A stretch of DNA of 64,000 nucleotides. Origin: Phocoena phocoena. Taxonomy: Eukaryota > Chordata > Mammalia > Artiodactyla > Phocoenidae. The position numbers and the translations under genes are program-made. Of the stretch, positions 36,900 to 44,740 are shown piece after piece. The notes beneath the pieces were generated by a model that searched no databases, was not told the origin of the DNA, and saw only the letters and a program-made list of their open reading frames with translations. Location: positions 12,501-76,500 of the forward strand of contig NW_027077446.1 of assembly GCF_963924675.1 (NCBI RefSeq). The letters run 5' to 3'. Within the stretch, counting starts at the first letter, position 1. The number at the start of each line of letters is the position of its first letter.

Positions 36900-38410
36900 A
36901 CACATGCTTGATTCTCTTATGGAGACATATAAATCCATGGGTTTTAAGGTTGTTACCAGTCAGGTATATTCCTAAGTGTTGAATATGTGGTGTTGAGTCC
37001 ACTTCGTTGAGCAAGGAGTAGGTCTTGTCTATTACATATTTGGCTTTTGGAACGGTATGTGTGCTAATTTCAATCTCTGGTTTTATGCAGCACCCCAACT
37101 CACCTTTCTCCATAAGAAAGCATAAGTTGGTTTCCTTAATTTGAGACCCTGTTCTGTTTTGTAATTCAGTGCATGTGTAGCCAAGTTTATATTCCATGTA
37201 TTAGTGATATCTTATGTGTTTTTCTTTTAGTATTTTGTGACTTTTTATGATCATACTTAAGTCCTCTGGAGTTGTTACAAATGGCAATATTTCATTATTT
37301 TCCGGGCTGAGTAATATTCCACTCTACCTGAGTACCTCATCTCTATCCATTTTTTCCCTCCAGAGACATTTATGTTATATCCTAGTCGAGGATCTTTTAA
37401 ACAGAGAGGCGGTAAACTTTGGCGTGCCTGTGTCCTCCCCATTTTTGTTTTTCCCAAGATATACGTCCATGAGTGCAAGTGCCCTGTGGTCGGTAGCTCA
37501 TTTTTTAGATGCTTTAGTAAACACAATACACTTATCCAGAGTGAACGTTGGCAACATACATTTCCACTATAAGCCTCACAGTGCTCCCTTTTCTCCTTGC
37601 CCTGTCCTGCATTTCTGGTGTTTACGCTTTATGAGGACGGCTCTTCTGACTGATGCAAAGTGATGTGTTTTGTAGTATTGATTTCCAGTGCCCACCTGTT
37701 TGGTTGGCTAAAAATGTGTATGCCCTTTTCTTGAATTTATACAGAAAAAGATGCATACACCCTTTTTGGCCAACTGCAATGTTGGCAATGTTCAGCCCCT
37801 TTTCTTGTGCTTAATGGCGAGTCCTTTCTACCTCTTCCAATCCCTTTCCTGCCATTCTCTGTTGCTTACAAGTCCTTTTTTCTGACCTTCCTCAAGACAT
37901 TTTTCAGTGATAGATATTTTGAGCTCTGCAGTTTCGTGAATTTTGTGCCCCTGAGTTCCATTTTTCCACTTGTGTTTATGGGAACTGGCCACAAAGCAGC
38001 GGGATTTCCTCAAGCCCTATTCTGTTTCCATGGGCAACCCTAGCCTTTGGTTAATTCGTCTTCCTGATTGGAAATTAGAGTGACATGTGCCTGTCTGAAC
38101 ACCTAGGACTTGTCTCTCATTGTTCCTCCTCCTTCCGATTCATCCTCTGGACAAATTCCAAACTGTGCACAACAGGATGTTGACAGTGCTGACATCTCCA
38201 AGTGGGGAGACTGTTAGTAAAGACTCTGGAGGGGTGAACCCGAGCACCAGGTGATGAGGAGATGAGATTCCTTTTCCAAACTCTTCCCGATCAGACGGTA
38301 TACCATCCTCTGTGTGTGACAGGCATGTTTTAGCTGTAGGAAGGGTCCCATTCATGTGAGGAGAACACCAGGGCTTTTTCAAAATCAGTGTCTCTCCGCA
38401 ACCCAAACTG
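36900..38410 (+). repeat. Strongly diverged, more L1-like satellite unit
   Basis: It aligns over the whole unit to the satellite but with many differences. At 37277-37310 it reads CAAATGGCAATATTTCATT followed shortly by GCTGAGTAATATTCC, where standard units have GGGCCTGATGACATAGATTTCATTGCT-like sequence. The CAAATGGCAxTATTTCATT wording is what the reverse complement of mammalian L1 3' ends carries. It therefore either keeps an ancestral state or was patched by L1 sequence. It sits at the array edge, where satellites are usually least homogenised. Confidence 0.75.
37704..37773. repeat. Degenerate satellite palindrome in the diverged unit
   Basis: Still an inverted repeat (TTGGCTAAAAA to TTTTTGGCCAA) but with several mismatches and about 70 bp long. 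The inner GTGTATGC / GCATACAC pair differs from the consensus GCGTATGC / GCATACGC in both arms. Confidence 0.8.
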
Positions 38411-38549
38411 GGGGATTTTTTAAGCTATGGCTACACATATGTTCATTAAGGGCCTTGAGAAGTAGGCAGAGTCCAAACTTTAGATGATTGAAGTCTTCAG
38501 GGTCAGAAACACTCACCACCGGCTTCCCTTAGGTTCGATTTTAACTGTC
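38411..38549. other. Unassigned segment at left border of the island
   Basis: Satellite homology has ended and no repeat or gene is recognised. It contains the first of two imperfect direct repeats: about 24 bp at 38426-38449 and again at 39036-39060, sharing TATGGCT, CACAxxTGTTCATTAA. The pair brackets the L1 fragment, but it is too long and diverged for an ordinary target-site duplication. Confidence 0.5.
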
Positions 38550-38770
38550 AGTGATAGATGATGTCAATAAAAATATCTATTCTTTTTCAGATCATTTCCC
38601 CTTATAGGTTATTGAAAAATATTGAGTGTAGTTCCCTGTGCTATACAGTAGTTCCTTGTTGATGATCGATTTTATACATAGCATTGTGTATGTGTTAATC
38701 CCAAACTGTTAATTTATCCCTCCTCCCACCCTTTCCCATTTGGTAATAATAAGTTATAAGATTTTATACT
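38550..38770 (-). mobile_element. L1 3'-UTR fragment
   Basis: The + strand contains ATAGGTTATTG, GTTCCCTGTGCTATACAGTA, CCTTGTTG, TGTTAATCCCAAACT and ACCCTTTCCCATTTGGTAA in the order typical of the reverse complement of an older L1 3' untranslated region in artiodactyl-type genomes. It is 5' truncated and short. It is a useful comparator, because the same order of words, heavily altered, is seen in the 1.745-kb satellite. Confidence 0.75.
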
Positions 38771-39067
38771 TCTCAGAAATGGGGAAGCTGAAAGAGAGGT
38801 ATCATTTTCAATGGAAAAGCATTTAAAACAAGATTGAAGCTTTAAGCAAGATTATTAGATGTACATGCTTGGAAAGAAATCACTTCGTTTCTCTAATATT
38901 GACCTGACACATAAGACAAACATTTTCACTGAACTTGCTTATAAGAAAGTGATGGAAATATCAAATGGAAGTGTTAGAAACATCTTATTTCTAACAGTGT
39001 ATAACATCTTATACACTGTTCTCTGTTAATTACAGTATGGCTCACACATCTGTTCATTAAAGTTACA
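38771..39067. other. Unassigned AT-rich segment
   Basis: No open frame or recognised element. It contains a small imperfect repeat of AACATCTTAT at about 38980-39015 and ends with the second direct repeat (39036-39060). Confidence 0.45.
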
Positions 39068-39470
39068 ATGTTCTCAATTTCTGTTACTGATCCTCCAGAG
39101 TGTACCCCAACAAGTGTCCCCCGGCCCAGTGTCACTGGAGCCAACAGATTGAGACTGAGTTTGGTTCAGAAGCAAAGGAAACTTTATATTTTGATCAGAG
39201 AATGGAGAGGTGAGAGCATGTGCTACCCTGTGGGCTGTGGGCTGGGCTGCTGTGTAGAGATCCTGTCAGAGTCAGTGGGAGGGAAGCGGTGGAACTCTCG
39301 AGGGCCCTGTTGGCTACAGCTCAGGCTCTATATCGCAGAGTCTGCACTGGGCCCCAGGAGCTGATGTGTCGACCCAGCCATTCTGCACTAGGAAATCTGG
39401 TCTGAAGTGCCGGGTGTGGAACCTCTGTATGCGGGACCCTAGGAGCACGTGAAATTAGACAAAGCACAAA
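39068..39470 (-). mobile_element. Endogenous retrovirus LTR (probable 3' LTR)
   Basis: On the minus strand an AATATAAAGTTTCC stretch (about 39180-39193 on +) resembles the polyadenylation signal region of a class I ERV LTR, and is followed by a CTTTGCTTCTGAACC segment as in R/U5. The rest is GC-rich and compatible with U3. Exact TG...CA ends and a target duplication could not be fixed, so the borders are approximate. The placement downstream of the minus-strand pol fragment fits a 3' LTR. Confidence 0.55.
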
Positions 39471-40230
39471 GGATAAAAATGGTTAGACTTTATTTTATTG
39501 CCCAGATTCTATTTTTATCTCCCAGGGATTTTTAAGGGGCTTTGCCTGGGACAAACCTCTCTTCTGCCTTTTGTCCCCTTCCTCATTCTTGGAGTGCTGA
39601 GGGTGCAGACCTTTCTTCTGTAACTGCTCAGTGCTGAGTTAGGAGCCCTCACACTTGTGGGCGAGTGTCAGAACTTCTTCCCAGCAGTCTCCAGGTGACG
39701 TTGATTGTCCCCAGGTCTCCTGCCTCCGTGCTCGTCCGCCTGAGCACCAGTATTGGAAGTGTTATAGATTCTAATGATCTTTAAGGGTCCAGGAAGGAGA
39801 TGTGCAGTGACGCTGTGAGGTCCAGTTTCACCCCGCCCCACATTTGTTGGGCCACCTTAGGCTGACCGTTTCTGCCAGCCTAGATGCTCTGACCAGTAGT
39901 CTGCACTTTCTTCAATTAGGCCCCTGAATTAACGTAAAAACAGCACCAGGTGTCAGGACCCTGCCCGCTCAACTCCCAGACAGTCCAGGGTCAGTGGTGA
40001 TGAAGGACCATGATGGCCACTGAGTCAACAGCCTTTTGAAGTAAACAGGAGTCCAGCCGGTCTTATTGGCCACCATCATCACGGTGTCTGAAGGCTTTTC
40101 TATGGTTGCAGCGTGATATACGGTTCCCCCGCCAAGACTATTAGCTCCCCTCCGGGTGCAGTAAGTCCTGCAAGCAGTAGTCTACTCTTTTGAGACACAC
40201 TCTTGTTGTTTTATGAGAGAAACTCCAGGT
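39471..40230 (-). other. Probable ERV internal or 3' sequence, unassigned
   Basis: Lies between the pol remnant and the LTR on the minus strand, where the 3' part of pol or env would be expected. All frames are interrupted and I could not recognise a conserved env motif, so assignment rests on position alone. Confidence 0.35.
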
Positions 40231-41340
40231 CAAATGATGATCACACGAGTTGTCATGGTGCCCCGTTGTTCCCGGTTATCTCTCTGGAGGTTGGAGTTGG
40301 AGGGCCTCCACACTCGAGGTCAGTGTGCCCACGGAGCAAACCCTGCAACTTCAGGGCATGGTTGGGGGTTAGGATCACCACGTGGGGTCCTTTACACTTA
40401 GGAGGGAGGTGGCCTTTTGGGCTGCTGATTTCCAGGTTTTTAGATACTGCCAGTATCTTGGCCAGATGTGGCGGTGGGCCAAGTCCCTTGGTGACCGTAG
40501 TTTATCCTACCTGGATGGCATTCTTGCATTGTTCCATTTCAAGTGGTCCCAGTTTTTACACTAATACTCCAATGGCGATTCACCTTTCACCAGGAATGTA
40601 AAGGTCAAAGGGTTTAGCTAAATTAGGGAGTTCCAGGGCAAGGGTCTGAATTGACTGCTCTTTCCATTTTTGAAAGGCCACTTCTGGATTCTATTCAAAA
40701 GAATCATCAACTTTTCCTTTCAGTGTTTCATATAGAGGCCCAGCTAGTAGACTGTAGTTAGGGATCCAGAAGCAGCAAACCCTGGCCTCCCCAGGAACCC
40801 CTAAGCTGTCTTCTAGTTTTAGAAAGGGGTAAGGCTGTAAATTGTTTCTTCCCTTTCCTGGGATGGGCTTCTCCAACCTTCTGTGAGAATTAAGCCCAGG
40901 CAGGTCACTGTAGTCTGTGCTATCTGAGCTTCTTCTTGGACAACTTCTATCCTTTATTGGCTTTGTAGTTCAGAGGCCTCCTTAGTAGGGCTGATGATCA
41001 GAATGTCGTCTGCATATTGAAGGAGTGTTTCCTTTTCCAGAAGTAGAACTTTTAGGTCTTTAGCTGAGCTTTCCCCAAAGATGGTGTGGGAATTTTTGAA
41101 CCCTTGGTGCAAGATGGCCCGGAAGTATTGTTTTAGTTGTATGTTGAGTCCTGCCACTCACAAGCCAAAATGTCTTGTGACTCTGGGACTAATGGAATAC
41201 AGAAGAAGGCATCATTGAACACTAATACAGAATACCAAGTCCTGGTGGTTGGTAAAATGACCAGCAGGCTGTAGGATTTAGGAACTACTGGAGGTATATC
41301 CTCGGTGGCTTCACCGACTGTCCTTACATCTTTTACCAGG
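40231..41340 (-). pseudogene. pol: Broken class I (gammaretrovirus-like) ERV pol
   Basis: Minus-strand remnant of an endogenous retrovirus. Reverse-transcriptase landmarks are readable in order: DAFFCIPL at about 41219-41191 (catalytic motif A region), QGFKNS near 41095, and YADD at 41016-41005 (catalytic motif, usually YVDD in this class). A WIPNYS / LAGPLYE segment typical of the RT connection lies at about 40785-40735. Near 40400-40350 a GPHVVILT stretch resembles the C-terminal domain of gammaretroviral integrase. The spacing is too short for a whole RNase H plus integrase, so a large internal deletion is inferred. There is a frame break with a stop between motif A and QGFKNS (about 41120-41155), another after the connection segment near 40690, and several in-frame stops. 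It cannot make a functional protein. gag and a 5' LTR were not seen. Confidence 0.8.
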
Positions 41341-41347
41341 ACTCCAG

Positions 41348-41560
41348 CAGCCCATGGGGCTATCGAGGTCAGGCCAATCGCAGGATATGGAGCTCACCCG
41401 AGCAGGTACCCCACCCCCACCGCAGCCCACGGGGCTCTCGTGGTCAGGTCCCTCCCAGGACATGGGGTTCCCTGGGCAAGTCCCCTGCAGCCCATGGGGC
41501 TCTCGTGGTCAGGCCCCTCCCAGGATACAGAGCTACCCTTGCAGGTACCTTGGCAGGGCT
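41348..41560 (+). repeat. Short minisatellite-like triplication
   Basis: The element CAGCCCAyGGGGCTmTCGwGGTCAGG begins at 41348, 41423 and 41488 (75 and 65 bp apart). Each copy is followed by a CAGGAyAyrG stretch. It adjoins the broken end of the ERV pol. Confidence 0.7.
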
Positions 41561-41997
41561 GGGCACACAGGAACCGTGCACATAGCCCTCATTGCAGAGC
41601 ACTCCCAGCTCACCTGTCGCTCAGATCTGACACAGAGCACCTCAGAGCAGGACTTGAACTAACAAACAGCAGCTCCAACAGGTCTGTGACCCTGGGTATC
41701 ACTCTGTGCGCCCTCCCTCCACCTGGTCTTCCAGAGACTTCCACTGCACCCGGGGCACCAGGCCTCTGTCTCCACCCACCACCCACCCCTCCTCTCCCTG
41801 ACACCTGGGTTCCTCTCATTAGGAGAGGGTTTTCTTGAAGTTGTCTCCCACTCACGGGCCAGATAATATGATTAGAAAACAAGCCAGAGCTGCAGCCCCT
41901 TGTCTATCCTGACTCTCAGGAGCCCACACCTGTTCCTTGGAGCTGGCCGATTCAGCAAGTTCCATTTTCTGCAACTGTGAGCCCCTGAGGGGTGATT
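41561..41997. other. Unassigned GC-rich unique segment
   Basis: No satellite homology and no convincing coding frame. It is pyrimidine-rich at 41710-41830 (CCACCCACCACCCACCCC). It leads into the promoter-like elements at 41998-42072. Confidence 0.4.
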
Positions 41998-42072
41998 ATT
42001 GGCTGGCCTGGGAAGCCTGACCGTGCCGGCCAGCCCTCCCCAGGTGTGCCTGGGTTCAGATCAATATAAATA
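41998..42072 (+). promoter_or_regulatory. Promoter-like inverted CCAAT box and TATA box
   Basis: ATTGG (inverted CCAAT) lies at 41998-42002, and a consensus TATAAATA at 42065-42072 in a GC-rich setting, 63 bp apart. That is a plausible RNA polymerase II arrangement and would predict transcription starting near 42095-42105. An ATG in acceptable context follows at 42236. This is seen in the sequence; promoter activity is inference. Confidence 0.4.
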
Positions 42073-42235
42073 CCGCCCCAGGCAGCAAGAGCCCCTGCAG
42101 CTGTGCCTGACGCCATTTTCTCTGCCCTGTCAGCAGTCTCGGGGCTGGGCTGGTGGGAGGGAGTGAGAGGCCACGGCTTTGTGGGTGTCCCAGTGTGAGT
42201 GGGGCTCTGCTGGACTTTCTGCAGCAGTTGCCAAG

Positions 42236-42301
42236 ATGCCACCTGCTAAAGAAGAGGATGTGTCACCCGTAGCTGCTGCTGGAATTTCTCCCTGGGCAGA
42301 G
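42236..42301 (+). CDS. Possible 22-codon first coding exon, gene unidentified
   Basis: The ATG at 42236 has A at -3 (CAAGATG). The frame runs 22 codons (MPPAKEEDVSPVAAAG...PWAE) with no stop and ends at a good splice donor, CAGAG/GTGAGG, with GT at 42302-42303, in phase 0. It lies about 135 bp after the predicted transcription start of the upstream TATA box. The acidic/alanine-rich peptide is not one I recognise. A pyrimidine tract with TTTACAG at about 42785-42791 could act as an acceptor, but the following frame stops after five codons. It may be the detached 5' end of a gene trapped between satellites, or chance. Confidence 0.25.
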
Positions 42302-42303
42302 GT

Positions 42304-42840
42304 GAGGAAGGAAGAATGCAGTGGGGGCCGGGACAGCAGGGGTATCTCAGGCAGGGAAATGGAAAGCTTCCAGAAGAGCACCCAGGGCCAGGACCATCCT
42401 GGCTGACCTGCAGGCACCAAGTCGGCTGGCATGCTGTCGCTCATGTGGTTCCATGGCCCTTCCTCTAGGCTTTCAACTCCTTGTACATATTCAGGTGTTT
42501 TACCTGGGAAGGGTGGGAACATTGCAGCAGCAGCTGGCCTGGGGCTCGGCCCATGTTTACTCACAGATGCCTTGGCATGGTCCCTTAGCTTTGGATGAGG
42601 ACGCTTGTTGCGTGGGGCCTGCTGGCTGAATGGGAGATGATTCCCCACCACTGACCAACTTCAGAATTGTTTACAACTGGAGCAAGTGCCCTGATATGAT
42701 TTTCCTCTGTGTAACTGGTGGGTTCTGTTTTCATTTTTCTTTTTATCATTTTTGGTTCAAGGTAGATTTTATTCCTCTTTTCTGTATTTACAGATATATG
42801 CATGGAAATAATTTATTCATATAAATACATGTATGTGAAG
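42304..42840. other. Unassigned, intron-like segment
   Basis: Begins at the candidate splice donor. The first part is GC-rich; the part after about 42690 is T-rich. No conserved coding frame, RNA gene or transposon was recognised before the A-tail equivalent of the next L1. Confidence 0.4.
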
Positions 42841-43580
42841 GGCAGAATATTTTTTCTGTTTTACTTTTTTTAATTTTATTTTTTTTAATTTTATTTTATT
42901 TTTTGTAGAGCAGGTTCTTATTGGTTATCTATTTTATACATATAAATGTATACATGCCAATCCCAATCTCTCAACTCCTCCCACCACCACCCCCGCAACA
43001 GCTTTCCTCCCTTGGTGTCCATGCGTTTGTTGTCTACATCTGTTGCTCTATTTCTGCCTTGCAAAACGGTTCATCTGTACAATTTTTTTACGTTCCACAT
43101 ATATGCATTAATATACAAGATTTGTTTTGTTTTTCTCTTTCTGACTTACTTCACTCTGTATGACAGTCTCTAGGTCCATCAACGTCTCTACAAATGACCC
43201 AATTTCATTCCTTTTTATGGCTTAGTAATATTCCATTTTATATATGTACCACATCTTTATGCATTCGTCTGTCTGTGGGCATTTAGGTTGCTTCCATTAC
43301 CTGGATATTGTAAATAGTGATGCAATGAACATTGCGGTGAATGTCTCTTTTTGATTTATGGTTTTGTCTGGGTATATGCCCAGTAGTGGGATTGCTGTAT
43401 CGTATGGTAATTCTATCGTTAGTTTTATAAGAAACTCCATAATGCTCTCCACAGTGACTGTATCAATTTACATTCCCAACAATAGTGGAAGAGGGTTCCT
43501 TATATCCACACACTCTCCAGCATTTGTTGTTTGTAGATTTTCTGATGATGCCCATTCTAACAGGTGTGAGATGATACACC
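42841..43580 (-). mobile_element. L1 3' fragment, 5'-truncated
   Basis: On + it starts with a T/A-rich run (about 42865-42905), the complement of an L1 A-tail. It continues with TTGGTTATCTATTTTATACAT, CCAATCCCAATCTC, CTTTCTGACTTACTTCACTC, GTCTCTAGGTCCATC, TAATATTCCATTTTATATATG, GGCATTTAGGTTGCTTCC, GTATATGCCCAGTAGTGGG and CTCCAGCATTTGTTGTTTG, the standard reverse-complement order of L1 3' UTR into ORF2. It is better preserved than the L1 portion of the satellite, hence younger. It ends at GTGAGATGATACACC, and satellite follows immediately. Confidence 0.9.
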
Positions 43581-43803
43581 ATGGATGGGTCCATTTCGTT
43601 GAGCAAAGAGTAGGTCTTGTCTATTACATATTTGGCTTATGGAACGGTATGTGTGCTAATTTCAATCTCTGGTTTTATACAGCACCCCAACTCAACTTTC
43701 CCCTTAAGCAAGCATAAGTGTTTATCTAAATGTGAGACTGTTCGGTTTTGTAATTCAGTTTATGTGTAGCCAAGTTTACACGCCCTCTATTAGTGATATC
43801 TTA

Positions 43804-43851
43804 TGATAATTAGATATTTAGATAATTAGATAATTAGATAATTAGATATAT
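43804..43851 (+). repeat. Simple repeat (ATAATTAG)n
   Basis: About five imperfect copies of an 8-bp AT-rich word, replacing the satellite segment that normally reads GATGTTTCTTTTTCTGTG and the following TTATTTCACG. Normal satellite resumes at TTAGAATCATC. Confidence 0.8.
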
Positions 43852-44331
43852 GCAACATATATCTCTTAGAATCATCATACTTAAATCCACTCAATTTGCT
43901 GCTACAGGCCTGATGACATTGATTTCGTTGCTGAGTGATATTCCGATGTACGTAAGTAGCACAAATTCTTTATCCATTTATTTCTTTCGGGGATACTTAA
44001 TTTGTACTGGACTCGAGATTCTTGTAAACACAGCAGCCTTAAATTTTGTGTTGGCTGTGTCTTGTTGATTTTAATATTCCTAAGCTATAGGGCCATAAAT
44101 GGAAGTGCCCTAGGCTCTGTAGCTTTGTTTTTTAGATGTTTCAGGATACACCATAAACATCTCCAGAGTGTCTGTTGGCAATTTACAATCCGCCCATCAG
44201 CATAACAAGGCTCCCTGTTCTCCATGGCCTGTCCTGCCTTTCTGGATTTTACACGTTTTTCAGATGGCCCTTTTGACGAATGGGAAATGAGACTTCATTT
44301 TAGTGCAGATTTCCATTGCTCGAGTGCTTGG

Positions 44332-44404
44332 TTGGCCAAAAAGGGCATATGCGTTTTTTTCCTGAATATAATCAGGAAAAAATGTATACGCACTTTTTGT
44401 CCAA
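44332..44404. repeat. Imperfect satellite palindrome in the truncated unit
   Basis: 73 bp, with mismatches in both arms (GGGCATATG against TATACGCAC; GTCCAA at the right end; one extra T). It is the least regular of the non-edge palindromes. Confidence 0.85.
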
Positions 44405-44740
44405 GTGCATCACTGTCAAAGATCTGCCGCATTTCATATGCTTTAAATGCAAATCCGATCTACCTCCTGAAATATGATTCCTGCAATTCTGCCTCGTTTA
44501 CAAGTCCTCTTCGCAGACTTACTTCAATATATTTTTGCCAATAGCTGTCATTTATAACTCTGCAGGTGTGTGAATTACAGTGCCCGTGATTTCCTTTCTT
44601 AACTCACTTCCTTGTAAGCTGGCCACAAAACCGCAGGTTTCCTTCAGGCCATAATCAGGGTCTGGCACGGCACTCTGACCCTTTGGTTTATTCCGCTTCC
44701 TGGTGGGAAATTATAGTTAAATGTGCCCGTCCAGACATCT

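Larger units (their letters stand above)
33530..38410 (+). repeat. L1-derived ~1.74-kb satellite (common cetacean satellite type), left array
   Basis: Starts abruptly after the hexamer array at the monomer phase GTAGGTCTTGTC (here GTATGTCTTTTC). The GTCGAC landmark that follows the palindrome occurs at 34307 and 36050 (1743 bp), and its diverged equivalent is at about 37784. Two units are close to consensus; the third is strongly diverged. Homology fades near 38410, at the phase about 330 bp after the GTCGAC landmark's downstream AACAGGAGGTTAAAGG element. The satellite is not coding: the short open frames over the palindrome are repeated passively in each unit. Confidence 0.88.

Noticed and set aside
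38426..39060. Direct repeats at 38426 and 39036 as a transposon target-site duplication
   Set aside because: About 24 bp with several differences and no matching element ends or A-tail next to them. Recorded only as a direct repeat.
39068..39405. Plus-strand frames of 98 and 61 codons as a gene
   Set aside because: They overlap the minus-strand LTR-like segment and have no recognisable domain.
40203..40601. Plus-strand 132-codon frame
   Set aside because: Antisense to the ERV pol remnant. The retroviral motifs are on the minus strand.
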